Source of the DNA: Candidatus Binatia bacterium
GTDB taxonomy: Bacteria; Desulfobacterota; Binatia; UBA12015
Direction of reading: 5' to 3'
Assembly: GCA_029243485.1 (NCBI GenBank)
Contig: JAQWRY010000086.1
Location: 496,001-560,000 of the forward strand
Length of the DNA: 64,000 bases
The notes under the pieces are model-generated. The model was not told where the DNA came from, searched no databases, and saw nothing but the letters and a program-made list of their open reading frames with translations. Shown piece after piece: positions 42,634-50,140 of this stretch. The stretch's first letter is position 1. The number at the start of each line of letters is the position of its first letter. The position numbers and the translations under genes were made by a program.

Positions 42634-43371
42634 TCAGATCTCCGCGTCTGGGATGTGTCGGGCGATCAGTGAGTGGAATGCGGCCCGTCCGGCGCCGAAT
42701 CGTGTGAGGTCTGCCTTCGCGAAGCGTGCGCCTTCGGCCGAGATTGGCTTCGCATCGCGGGCTTTCATGTGGACCTCGGCGACCCGTTCCATGTGTACGA
42801 AACTCCCGACCGCTTCGTCGACACGGTTGGCGACCGTGAGAAGTCCATGGTTGCGCAAAATGATCGCGCGGTTTTTTCCTAGCGCCGCAGCGATGCGCCC
42901 GCCGGCTTCGGTGCTTTGCACCTGCACTTCCTCGTCGTCGAAGATGGCGTGGTCTTCGAAGAAGATGCACGACTCCTGCGAGATCGGCTCAATCGGCCGC
43001 ACCTCGGCTGCGAACGGTGTCCCCCAACCGGTGTGCACGTGCACCGCGCTCACCGTATCGGGGCGAGCGGCGAGAATCGGGTGGTGGATGTAGTACGCCG
43101 CGGTGTTGATGAACCCTTCGCCGCCTGCCAGCTTGCCGTCGGGGCCGACCAGGACCAGGTCCGAGATCTTCGCGGCGTGGTACGAGACGCCGTAGCGGAG
43201 CATCCAGAAGCAATCGGTGCGCTCCGGGTCTCGCGCACTGATGTGACCGTCACCGAGATCTCCCCAACGTTGTGATGCGAGGATTCGGTATCCCAGCGCG
43301 ACCTGACGCTTGCGGCTGTTGCGACTCTCTTCGGGGGAACGCGTTTCCTGCTCGTTTGGGACGGACGCCAT
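42634..43371 (-). CDS. Class II aldolase/adducin-family protein
   Basis: This 245-residue metal-dependent aldolase-fold protein has the zinc ligands in SAVHVHTGWGTPFAAEV and ILRNHGLLTVANRVDEAVGSFVHMERV, plus YRILASQRWGDLGDGHISARDPER at the N terminus. The His triplet is present, but no clear catalytic Glu is visible near it, as in the adducin-like subgroup that includes decarboxylases and keto-acid enzymes. The substrate is unknown. It begins a probable operon with the TonB receptor and the LMF-like protein, so it may process what the receptor imports. The ATG at 43371 is the first good start. Confidence 0.85.
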   Translation of the reverse strand: MASVPNEQETRSPEESRNSRKRQVALGYRILASQRWGDLGDGHISARDPERTDCFWMLRYGVSYHAAKISDLVLVGPDGKLAGGEGFINTAAYYIHHPILAARPDTVSAVHVHTGWGTPFAAEVRPIEPISQESCIFFEDHAIFDDEEVQVQSTEAGGRIAAALGKNRAIILRNHGLLTVANRVDEAVGSFVHMERVAEVHMKARDAKPISAEGARFAKADLTRFGAGRAAFHSLIARHIPDAEI

Positions 43372-43501
43372 GCTCTCTCTTGTAGAAGACGGCGTCCGTC
43401 CCGGCACGTGGCGTCGGCTGCACGGCTGCAGGGGGGTATCGGGGAAGCTTTCGACCTGATTTCTAGTAAATTCCGCGCTTTTCAGCGTGTGACACGCGAC
43501 C

Positions 43502-43672
43502 CTATGGCATCACGCTTCCGAACGGCCGGGTGCACGTGTCTTCCCCAAACGCCTCGGCGAAGCTGTCTGCGAAGCCGGTAGCCGCATTCGCCCGGTAGAA
43601 CGGCGCTGCGAGAAGGCCCACGGGAAGCAGAACGGCCCCGGCGAGGAGAGCGCTTCGCCAGGCACCGTTCAT
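43502..43672 (-). CDS. Small exported or membrane protein (56 residues)
   Basis: A short frame starting MNGAWRSALLAGAVLLPVGL encodes one strongly hydrophobic segment and a polar end with two Cys-free acidic residues and one late Cys (GEDTCTRPFG). It looks like a signal peptide plus a short mature part or a single-span protein. There is no homology I can recognise. It lies divergent from the TetR remnant in an interval that otherwise has no gene. It is short, so chance cannot be excluded. Confidence 0.3.
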   Translation of the reverse strand: MNGAWRSALLAGAVLLPVGLLAAPFYRANAATGFADSFAEAFGEDTCTRPFGSVMP

Positions 43673-43737
43673 GCGAACCTCAGTAGGCGCTCGCTCGCCA
43701 GGTCGAAGGGGCGCGCCGCCTCACACGGCGTGGGGCA

Positions 43738-44103
43738 ATGGGTGCATTCACTTTCGTCTACTTGCAGCCGTGCGTACTGCTGCATCGCCTGGTGAACGGG
43801 TCCCTCGATCACATGGTGAGCGGCGGATGCTTGAGCTTTCTCGCCGAATTCGAGCTGGCACTAGAGTTGGCGCGCGACCCAGAGCTTCGCGAAAGCAGCG
43901 AGGGCGACGTGAGCCAGACGTTCCGGATGGCCGCCGACCTTCTCGAAAAGACCGGGTCAACCGAGCCTCAAGCGGACGCGATGTCGGTGAGTTCGGCGAT
44001 GATGGGGTTCATCTTGGAGCGTCTGGCGCGACCCGAGGACCCAGCGGTGAAGCGTCGCGTGAAACAGGCGGTGGGACGAATGGTCGAGTTGCTCTTCCCC
44101 TGA
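43738..44103 (+). pseudogene. C-terminal half of a TetR-family regulator, DNA-binding domain missing
   Basis: The 121-residue frame is helical and reads like the ligand-binding half of a TetR regulator: HRLVNGSLDHMVSGGCLSFL, LELARDPELRESSEGDV and a late SSAMMGFILERLARPEDPAV. The helix-turn-helix that should precede it is not present in any frame upstream. The first codons (MGAFTFVYLQP) follow a sequence with no protein character. It is most simply a truncated gene. A good terminator hairpin follows the stop, so the 3' end is native. Confidence 0.5.
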
Positions 44104-44120
44104 GATCGGTTCCCGAACGC

Positions 44121-44152
44121 ACGAGGGGCGACTCTGAAGAGCCGCCCCTCGT
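44121..44152 (+). terminator. Rho-independent-type hairpin after the TetR remnant
   Basis: ACGAGGGGCG and CGCCCCTCGT form a perfect 10-bp stem with a 12-base loop, 18 bases after the stop, followed by TTCC. It marks the native 3' end of the truncated regulator gene. Confidence 0.65.
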
Positions 44153-44236
44153 TTCCGATCTGGCATGAGCCGGTGCGCTTAGGCTCGGCGGGGATGGATC
44201 AGGCCCCTGTGCTGGGTCGGATCATCTCCGCCGTCC

Positions 44237-44929
44237 TCACTCCGGCGCGGGGCAGGCGTCCACGCAGGCAGAGGCCGCATCGCCGCAGCCGTCCGCCAGG
44301 TCCGAGGCGTCGGCGCGGCAAGTACGCACGCAGGCCTTCGCTTCGGCGCGGGCATCGTGGCACTCATCCGAGCAACGGTCGTCTTCGCACGCCGCGCTCG
44401 CGGCATCGCGCAGCCCCGAGCAGCCTTCGCGACACTCGGCCGCCGCATCACGCGCGGGGCCGCGGCACTCGCGCATGTCGGCCTTGCAGCTACGCACGCA
44501 GGCACGGTCCTTCGGCTCGGCATCGGGGCAGGCTGCGACACAGCCGCGGGCTTCCTCTTTGCAGAGGCCAGCCGCGTCCGAGAGAGGATCCTTGCACGAA
44601 GCGACGCAGGCACGCTTGTCGTCGCGAGCGCTCTGGCAATTGTCGGATTCGCGATCGGCGGTGCAAGCCTCGCAGGATGCTTGCGCCTCGTCGCCGCACA
44701 GATCGGCGGCACATGTCTTTACGTCGTCGCGGATGTCGCCCGTGCAACTCTTGAGGTCGGCGCGACACGCACGCGCGCACTCCGCGTCCTTGGCCGCGCC
44801 ACCGCCGCCTCCGGGCCCGCCCGGGCCGCCACCACCTCGGCGTCCCTGTGCCTCCGCCGTCACGGCAAACGTGAGGGCCGCTGCCAACATCACCGTACAA
44901 ACCAACAAGCTCTTTCGATCGAACGTCAT
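44237..44929 (-). CDS. Cys-rich exported repeat protein
   Basis: This 230-residue protein has a signal peptide (residues 1-27, ending VTAEAQG), a Gly-rich linker and then a run of Cys-rich helical units. Examples are ECARACRADLKSCTGDIRDD, ACVASCKDPLSD and ACVRSCKADMREC, with a C-x3-C-x6-C-like period that recurs about six times. It is related in pattern to the exported protein at 60800-61435. The likely structure is a disulphide-stapled helical repeat outside the cytoplasm; the function is unknown. A GGAGG ribosome-binding site lies eight bases before the ATG. An AT-rich palindrome lies about 130 bases upstream. Confidence 0.75.
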   Translation of the reverse strand: MTFDRKSLLVCTVMLAAALTFAVTAEAQGRRGGGGPGGPGGGGGAAKDAECARACRADLKSCTGDIRDDVKTCAADLCGDEAQASCEACTADRESDNCQSARDDKRACVASCKDPLSDAAGLCKEEARGCVAACPDAEPKDRACVRSCKADMRECRGPARDAAAECREGCSGLRDAASAACEDDRCSDECHDARAEAKACVRTCRADASDLADGCGDAASACVDACPAPE

Positions 44930-45027
44930 GTGTCTTTCCTCCGCAAAGTGGGAATTCATCCCGACAAGGGGCGCCCCCCCACCTCGAAGGAGCTTCGCTC
45001 CGCCGAAGTGGCGCCTGTTCATGTTGG

Positions 45028-45079
45028 GCTGCGATGTTTCGCAGCAGTGATTGGACATAAATGGGAAATATTCCCATTT
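45028..45079 (-). promoter_or_regulatory. Hairpin and AT-rich palindrome upstream of the Cys-rich gene
   Basis: A perfect 7-bp stem (GCTGCGA, loop TGTT, TCGCAGC) occupies 45028-45045. A 9-bp palindrome (AAATGGGAA, spacer ATA, TTCCCATTT) occupies 45059-45079. Both lie 100-150 bases upstream of the Cys-rich gene. The palindrome is unusually AT-rich for this genome and is a candidate operator or promoter element. Confidence 0.4.
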
Positions 45080-45105
45080 TAAAGCCAAGACAAGTCCCCA
45101 AGACG

Positions 45106-45134
45106 AAAAAAAACCCGGACCGAGTAGATCCGGG
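45106..45134 (-). terminator. Classical rho-independent terminator of the 45178-45516 gene
   Basis: Read on the minus strand, CCCGGA and TCCGGG form a six-bp stem with a nine-base loop followed by eight T residues. It is the only hairpin plus T-tract terminator of textbook form in the window, located 44 bases downstream of the exported protein gene. Confidence 0.85.
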
Positions 45135-45177
45135 GGCTTTTAGGGACTGCGAGCTTTCGACGGAGCGTCGCTAGGAT

Positions 45178-45516
45178 TCAGTTCGCGCAGAGCGCTTCGG
45201 CAGCCTGGAAGGCAACGCCGAAGGCCGGGGCCGCGTCGTCGCAGTTCTGAAGAGCGCGATTGAACTCGCGGGAGAATTCCCGGGGGCGGTTGGAGGCAGT
45301 GTCCACCAGACAGTCGCACTTCGAATCTCCGACGAAGCAGAGCAGTCCGGCGAAGGCGTCCAGGGCGCCGAAGGAGTGGCCGATCACCGAATCCCCATCC
45401 TCGGCGGATTCGCCTAGGGAGCGGGCGTCGCCGCAGGTCATGAAGAATGCGTCGGCGGGGGCGGAGGTGAGAAGCAAAAGGGCAGCAACGATAGCCGGGG
45501 CGATGAAGCGAATCAT
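45178..45516 (-). CDS. Small exported protein with six Cys
   Basis: This 112-residue protein has a signal peptide (residues 1-23, ending APADAFFM). The mature part carries Cys in FMTCGDAR, LLCFVGDSKCDCLVDT, LQNCDDAAP and a final LCAN, which suggests disulphides. It does not match a family I recognise, but together with the neighbouring Cys-bearing exported genes it suggests a small cluster of secreted proteins. It follows the somatomedin-like gene by about 100 bases, separated by a 13-bp hairpin, and ends in a T-tract terminator. Confidence 0.65.
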   Translation of the reverse strand: MIRFIAPAIVAALLLLTSAPADAFFMTCGDARSLGESAEDGDSVIGHSFGALDAFAGLLCFVGDSKCDCLVDTASNRPREFSREFNRALQNCDDAAPAFGVAFQAAEALCAN

Positions 45517-45538
45517 GGCGTGATCTCCTCGAAAGCTC

Positions 45539-45576
45539 GAGCTCCCGCCACACCGTGTCCGGCGTGGCGGGAGCTC
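45539..45576 (-). terminator. 13-bp stem hairpin between two exported-protein genes
   Basis: GAGCTCCCGCCAC and GTGGCGGGAGCTC form a perfect 13-bp inverted repeat with a 12-base loop, about 40 bases downstream of the somatomedin-like gene. No T tract follows, so it may be an attenuator or RNA-stabilising hairpin rather than a full terminator. Confidence 0.6.
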
Positions 45577-45578
45577 AA

Positions 45579-45608
45579 GGTTGGTTGGTTGGGTTGGGTT
45601 GGTTGGCT
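45579..45608. repeat. Short GGTT/GGGTT microsatellite
   Basis: About seven units of GGTT and GGGTT lie between the hairpin and the stop of the somatomedin-like gene. G-runs of this kind may slip or form quadruplex structures. It is non-coding, in the 3' untranslated region. Confidence 0.7.
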
Positions 45609-45613
45609 CGGGC

Positions 45614-46120
45614 TCAGCGGCAGCAGCGAGCGAAGCCGTGGAGATCGACCGTTCCGCGGACGTTGCCGTTGCGGTACCGCACGGCCCAGTCGCGGTTGTT
45701 GCTCTGGGAGGGGAAGTCCTGCAGATCGACGTCGAAGCTATCTGCGCCACCCTGGCTGTTACGGACGTGCGTGCCTTCGCCCATCGCCGTGTAGTCCTCG
45801 TCGCATCGGACGCTGAAGCCACCGGTCTGCCCCGGATCCACATCGGCCAGGACGAACTCTTCGACGTAGCACTCGAGCTCGTACGCCTCGGCCACCGGCT
45901 CCGGCTGCTCACCCGGATCACACACGTTCTCGATGTCGCCGCAGCAGTCGCCGTAGTTCGAACACTCGGAGTCGCACCAGCAACCCGAGGCCGCCTTGCC
46001 GCCGCAGTAGCTGCCGCCGCCGTTCGCCGAGCAGCTGCCGCCGTTTCCGGCGAAGGCCGCGGGGGCCATGAGAAGAAGGGCTGCGATGGCGGTGAGAGTG
46101 ATCTTGCGGAGAGTCTTCAT
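45614..46120 (-). CDS. Exported protein with a somatomedin-B-like Cys knot
   Basis: This 168-residue protein has a signal peptide (residues 1-24, ending APAAFAGN) and an N-terminal Cys cluster, GSCSANGGGSYCGG and then GCWCDSECSNYGDCCGDIEN. The order and spacing (C, C, CxC, C, then GDCC and a last C) match the somatomedin B disulphide knot known mainly from animal vitronectin and ENPP proteins. A second, beta-rich domain of about 110 residues follows and ends LHGFARCCR. Somatomedin B domains bind proteins; in bacteria they are rare and uncharacterised. The gene is in a group of three minus-strand exported Cys proteins. Confidence 0.75.
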   Translation of the reverse strand: MKTLRKITLTAIAALLLMAPAAFAGNGGSCSANGGGSYCGGKAASGCWCDSECSNYGDCCGDIENVCDPGEQPEPVAEAYELECYVEEFVLADVDPGQTGGFSVRCDEDYTAMGEGTHVRNSQGGADSFDVDLQDFPSQSNNRDWAVRYRNGNVRGTVDLHGFARCCR

Positions 46121-46414
46121 GGGTTCGTCCTCCAAGGTTTTGAGTTTGGATCCCGTCGAGCGGGAGTTGGAGGAGAGCTATTGCAGGCACGATGCCAAAT
46201 CGGCTGGCGAGGCGAAGGGACCTGTTTTCCAGGGTTTTTTCGCGCCAACAGACCGCGGCGGGCTCCGGCCGCTACCCAGGCTTGGCGGCAGGGGCGCTAA
46301 GTCGGCGCGGAGGCGCTAATTGCCGGAGGCAAGGTGGATCGGCGCTAGCTGGGGTGCCGTCGATGGTTCGGCTTGGATCAGCCGAGGACCCGGGAGCTTC
46401 GACTGATTTCTGCC

Positions 46415-46532
46415 GGGCGCGGGAGTCGCAGTCGGGTCTGAGCGATCCTCGGCGAAGGGGTTGGATGCTTTCACCGGAGTAAGGCTTGCCGCCTGCGGGA
46501 CTCGCTCCGACCCGACTGCGACTCCCGCGCCC
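46415..46532. repeat. Inverted pair of a dispersed extragenic repeat (REP-like doublet)
   Basis: The 24-base sequence beginning GGGCGCGGGAGTCGCAGTCG at 46415 is repeated exactly in inverted orientation at 46509-46532. The similarity continues more weakly inward, with CCTCGGCGAAGGGGTTGG-like sequence on the left copy. Another diverged copy is at about 51224. The pair fits the REP-doublet pattern in which two inverted copies form a long hairpin between genes. No transposase is nearby. Around 46136-46410 and 46533-46566 I see no genes. Confidence 0.65.
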
Positions 46533-46566
46533 TACGGTCGGTCTCCTGGGCCCGCGGGCGGTTCGG

Positions 46567-46704
46567 CTAGTCGGGGTGGTCCTGGCGGAGCGCGCGGACC
46601 TCATGCTCGAGGCCTCGGGCACGGCGGCCGAGCGACATCAGATAGATGAAGAAGCCGATCCACACCCCGGTGTAGGCAGCCGCGAGATAGTTCAGACCCT
46701 TCAT
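46567..46704 (-). CDS. ccmD: CcmD-like small membrane protein
   Basis: This 45-residue protein has one membrane segment, MKGLNYLAAAYTGVWIGFFI, and a charged C terminus, RARGLEHEVRAL, the usual layout of CcmD. CcmD releases haem-loaded CcmE from the CcmABC haem exporter. It overlaps the ccmC stop by four bases (ATGA), and the next gene in the row is expected to be ccmE or later ccm genes, but none follows here. It is short, so its identity rests largely on position. Confidence 0.75.
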   Translation of the reverse strand: MKGLNYLAAAYTGVWIGFFIYLMSLGRRARGLEHEVRALRQDHPD

Positions 46705-47420
46705 TGGTGCTCCTTCTCTGCGGCGATGACCGCCAGCTCCTGGTCGACCGTGGCGAACCGGACGCGGAGCGATACGAGCCAGGTGAACAGGAAGGCGAGG
46801 CCGACGCCGGAGATGGCGAAGGCCCATCTCATCGTGGCGTTGCGTAGCCCGGCTTCCGGATCGTCCGAGATCATGACGGCGGGGTGGATGCCGCGCCACA
46901 GGCGCACGGCGAGGACGAGCAGGGGGATGTCGAGAACGCCGACGATCCCGAGTACCGCGGCGTAACGCATGATGGTCTCGTCGCCTTCGCCGAGGCGACG
47001 CAACATCAGGTACGCGGCGTAGATGACCCACAGGACGATGGTCATCGTGAGTCGCGGATCCCAGGTCCACCAGACGCCCCAGATGGGCCGTGCCCAGAGC
47101 GGGCCGGTCCAGAGCATCAGGGTGGTGAACAGGAGGCCCACTTCCGCGTTGGCTTCCGCGTAGCGGTCGGCGACGGGGCTGCCGGTTTTCAGGTACCAGG
47201 CGCTGGCGCAGGCGACGAAGACGAAACCGCCGAAGCACATCCAGGCGAGGTGGACGTGGAAGTAGAAGATCCGCTGGACGACGCCTTGAACCTTCTCGTT
47301 GGGGACGATCCAGAAGACCATCACCACGGCCGCGAGCATCGAGATTCCGGTCAGCGCTGGAAGCGCAACGTCGCTCCAGGGCTTGAGCGGCGCCGGTGCG
47401 GCGTCACTTCGCGAGGACAT
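46701..47420 (-). CDS. ccmC: CcmC, haem-handling subunit for cytochrome c maturation
   Basis: This 239-residue membrane protein has six segments and the haem-binding tryptophan-rich motif WGVWWTWDPRLTMTIVLW between segments. The His ligands are in YFHVHLAWMCF and near DIPLLVLAVRLWRG. CcmC presents haem to CcmE in the periplasm. The ATG at 47420 is the second Met in the frame and starts the conserved block; an upstream Met adds 12 residues. It is followed by ccmD with an ATGA overlap. A 90-base gap separates it from ccmB. Confidence 0.9.
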   Translation of the reverse strand: MSSRSDAAPAPLKPWSDVALPALTGISMLAAVVMVFWIVPNEKVQGVVQRIFYFHVHLAWMCFGGFVFVACASAWYLKTGSPVADRYAEANAEVGLLFTTLMLWTGPLWARPIWGVWWTWDPRLTMTIVLWVIYAAYLMLRRLGEGDETIMRYAAVLGIVGVLDIPLLVLAVRLWRGIHPAVMISDDPEAGLRNATMRWAFAISGVGLAFLFTWLVSLRVRFATVDQELAVIAAEKEHQ

Positions 47421-47510
47421 ACGGACAAGCCAATCAGCCTCCCGGCGGGAACTCAAGCACGAAGACGTTTGCTGCCCGCGAGGAATCGTGTCCTCGAGCG
47501 GCCCGCGGGC

Positions 47511-48170
47511 TCAGTCCTCGAGCACGTAGTCGAACGCCATCCATCCCGCGGTGAGGAACACCACGTCGAACCCGCCGAGCAGAAGCATCCACGACCCGAT
47601 CTGTTCGAGCTCCTCACCGGCGAGGCCGGCCGCCGTCGTGCGCGCGGCCCCGATGAGCAACGGCGCGAGGATCGGGAACGACAGCAGGGGCAGGAGGATC
47701 TCTCGGGCACGGGTGCGACTTGCCATGGCGGAGAAGAGAGTTCCGATTGCCGCGATCCCGAGGACTCCGAGGAAGATCGAGACCGGCAGGAGCGGGGTGG
47801 GAGCGATGCCCTTCGTTCCGAGCAGAAGGGCGATCAGGGGCAAGAGCAGCACCGCCGCGGTGAGGAGGAAGATCAGGTTCGCCATCGTCTTCCCGAGATA
47901 GATCGACCCGCGATCGACGGGAGCGAGGGCGAGGGCCGTCCACGCGCCGAGCTCCCGCTCGAGCACGAACGAGCGATTCAAGGTGAGCGTGCCCGCGAGG
48001 AGAAGGGTCGTCCACAGCAAGCCGGAGACAAACTCGGGGCCCCGCAGGCGGGCCGGCTCCAGGCTGAACGCGAACAGGAGGATCACGAGGAGTGCCAGCA
48101 GGAACAGCGAGGTGATCATCTCGCCGGTCCGCCGTTCGATCGAGAGGTCCTTACGAACGATCGCCCACAT
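47511..48170 (-). CDS. ccmB: CcmB, membrane subunit of the haem exporter
   Basis: This 219-residue protein has six membrane segments and the family N terminus MWAIVRKDLSIERRTGEMI, followed by WTTLLLAGTLTLNRSFVLERE. That segment includes the conserved charged loop used to dock CcmA. With CcmA and CcmC it forms the complex that drives release of haem-loaded CcmE. Its start overlaps the end of ccmA by 20 bases, which indicates coupling. Confidence 0.9.
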   Translation of the reverse strand: MWAIVRKDLSIERRTGEMITSLFLLALLVILLFAFSLEPARLRGPEFVSGLLWTTLLLAGTLTLNRSFVLERELGAWTALALAPVDRGSIYLGKTMANLIFLLTAAVLLLPLIALLLGTKGIAPTPLLPVSIFLGVLGIAAIGTLFSAMASRTRAREILLPLLSFPILAPLLIGAARTTAAGLAGEELEQIGSWMLLLGGFDVVFLTAGWMAFDYVLED

Positions 48171-48915
48171 GGGGACCTCCGTCGTCGACGAGCGTGCGGT
48201 ACCGGCTGTTCAGCTCGGCGAGCGCGGGTACGGGCGAGAGCTCGGCGGCGATCTTCCCGCCGCGAAGAACGATCGCCCGGGTGGCGAGCGCGGTGACCTC
48301 CGTGAAGTCGTGGCTAATCATGCCGATCGTCGTGCCGCCCTCGTGCAGCGTGGCGAGGGACTGGGTGAAGCGTTCCCGCCCCGGTGCGTCGAGGCCCGTG
48401 AACGGTTCGTCGAGCAAAAGGAGGTCGGGCTCGTGGAGGGTGGCGCGGGCGAGGGCGAGGCGCTGGAGCGTTCCGCGAGATAGCGTTCGCACGTCGCGGT
48501 CGGCATGGCGTTCGAGGCGGACGCTCTCGATGGCCTGATCGATCCGCTCCGCGCGCGCTGCGGCGGATCCACCGACCGAGTAGAGCTGTGCGAAGAAATC
48601 GAGGTTCTGTCGGGGGGAGAGGTCTCGGTAGACGAGTGGCTCGTGGCCCACGAAGCCGATCCGCGCGAGGACGTACGCCGGGGGCCGATCGGGATGGCAG
48701 CTCTCTCCGAACAGCTCGAGCGAACCCTTCGAGGGGCGAGACACACCCGCCAGAAGCCGCAGCAGCGTGCTCTTGCCGGCGCCGTTGGCCCCGAGGAGCG
48801 CGAGGCATTCGCCACGTGGTACCTCCAGGTCGATGCCGCGCAGGACCGGCATCAGTCCGAAGGACTTGGCCAAAGCGCGCGCGCGGATCGGGGTGCTGCC
48901 GGGGTCGCGCTCCAT
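48151..48915 (-). CDS. ccmA: CcmA, ABC ATPase of the haem exporter
   Basis: This 254-residue ATPase has Walker A LLGANGAGKSTLLRLLAGV near residue 40 and the Q-loop FVGHEPLVYRDLSPRQNL. A signature-like LSRGTLQRLALARATL and Walker B LLLLDEPFTGLDAPG are present, and a switch His is in MISHDFTE. The sequence is close to CcmA of Ccm system I. It is first in a minus-strand ccmABCD operon, divergent from the D,D-carboxypeptidase gene across about 80 bases. ccmE, ccmF, ccmG and ccmH are not in the window. Confidence 0.88.
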   Translation of the reverse strand: MERDPGSTPIRARALAKSFGLMPVLRGIDLEVPRGECLALLGANGAGKSTLLRLLAGVSRPSKGSLELFGESCHPDRPPAYVLARIGFVGHEPLVYRDLSPRQNLDFFAQLYSVGGSAAARAERIDQAIESVRLERHADRDVRTLSRGTLQRLALARATLHEPDLLLLDEPFTGLDAPGRERFTQSLATLHEGGTTIGMISHDFTEVTALATRAIVLRGGKIAAELSPVPALAELNSRYRTLVDDGGPHVGDRS

Positions 48916-48993
48916 TGGAGTCGAGTCTTGCCTAGCCCCGGCGAAGTTTCCAGTGTAGGACGCGGAGCCGCAGTCGCGGAGCCGGGGAGTTTC

Positions 48994-50130
48994 ATGCGCA
49001 GGGTGGTCTTGGGAGTGGTGGTTTTCGTGTTGTGCTCCGGCACGACCGCGTTCGCGGCCCCGGAACCCACGCCCGACGTAGGGGGGATTCAACCCTACCG
49101 TGGCGCGATCCTCGTAGAGATGGGTACCGGCAAGGTGCTCTTCGCCGAGAACGACGACCTGGTCTGGCCGCCGGCCTCGATGGTGAAGATCATGACAGTC
49201 CTCGTCGTGATGGACGCCGTGGCCGCCGGCGAGGTTTCTCTCGACGATCCGGTCACCGCCTCCAAGCACGCCGAAGGGATGGGCGGCACGCAGGTCTGGC
49301 TCGCCGCCGGGGAACGCTTCCCGCTGCGTGCACTCCTCGAAGCCGTTCTGGTGGGCTCTGCGAACGATGCCGCCGTCGCCGTCGCCGAACACGTAGCGGG
49401 CGATGTGCCCTCGTTTGTCGGTCGGATGAACGCGAAGGCCGCCGCGCTCGGGATGAACGAAACGGAACTTCAGAGCGTCCACGGGCTGCCGCCGAGCAAG
49501 GGGCAGACGGTCGACCTCACGAGCCCGCGAGACCTGGCGAAGGCCGCCACCGCGCTGCGCGCCTATCCCGAAATCTGGAAGTGGGCCTCGACGAAGGAAG
49601 CGCCGTTTCGTGACGGCAAGTTCACGCTTCGAACGACGAACTGGCTGCTGCACTGGTACCCCGGCATCACGGGTCTGAAGACCGGTTTCATCAACCTATC
49701 GGGTTTCGGGGTAACGGCGACGGCGGAACGAGATGGCCTGGCGCTCGTGGCCGTCGTCATGGGCGCGGCGGGCAAGCGATCGAGCTTGGGAGAAGCGTCG
49801 CGCCTACTGGACTACGGCTTCGCCGCGTTTCGGATCGTGGAGCCCGTGAAGCAGGGGGCCGACGTCGGCGCCGAGATCTCGGTCTCCGGCGGGACCGAGC
49901 CGTTCTTCCGGGGACGCGCCGCTGACGGCATTCGGATGCTGATCTCGCAGGAGGAGGCGCAGGGCCTCGCGGTCGAAGTTCGGGTGCCGGGGCAGCTGCC
50001 GGCGCCGATCACGCAGGGGCAGGTCGTCGGCGCCGTCGTTCTGAAACGCGGAGAGGAGGAGGTCGGCCGAGTCGACGTTCTCGCGCCGCGGAACATCGAA
50101 AGCGTTGGCCTGCTGGGCGGATTGTGGTGA
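48994..50130 (+). CDS. D-alanyl-D-alanine carboxypeptidase (PBP5/DacC type)
   Basis: This 378-residue exported serine peptidase has a signal peptide (residues 1-22, ending TTAFAAPE). Catalytic motifs are SxxK in WPPASMVKIMTVLV (Ser about residue 57), SxN in VLVGSANDAAVAVAEH and KTG in GITGLKTGFINLSGFG. It removes the terminal D-Ala from pentapeptide side chains in peptidoglycan. A C-terminal beta-rich domain and an amphipathic end (SVGLLGGLW) that could bind the membrane follow. The ATG at 48994 starts the signal peptide. The downstream ADP-ribosylglycohydrolase starts 10 bases after its stop. Confidence 0.9.
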   Translation: MRRVVLGVVVFVLCSGTTAFAAPEPTPDVGGIQPYRGAILVEMGTGKVLFAENDDLVWPPASMVKIMTVLVVMDAVAAGEVSLDDPVTASKHAEGMGGTQVWLAAGERFPLRALLEAVLVGSANDAAVAVAEHVAGDVPSFVGRMNAKAAALGMNETELQSVHGLPPSKGQTVDLTSPRDLAKAATALRAYPEIWKWASTKEAPFRDGKFTLRTTNWLLHWYPGITGLKTGFINLSGFGVTATAERDGLALVAVVMGAAGKRSSLGEASRLLDYGFAAFRIVEPVKQGADVGAEISVSGGTEPFFRGRAADGIRMLISQEEAQGLAVEVRVPGQLPAPITQGQVVGAVVLKRGEEEVGRVDVLAPRNIESVGLLGGLW

Positions 50131-50140
50131 TCTCTTCGGA

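Noticed and set aside
43671-44168. 165-codon plus-strand frame around the TetR remnant
   Set aside because: It is Arg/Gly-rich in the shadow frame of the better helical frame and lacks any motif.
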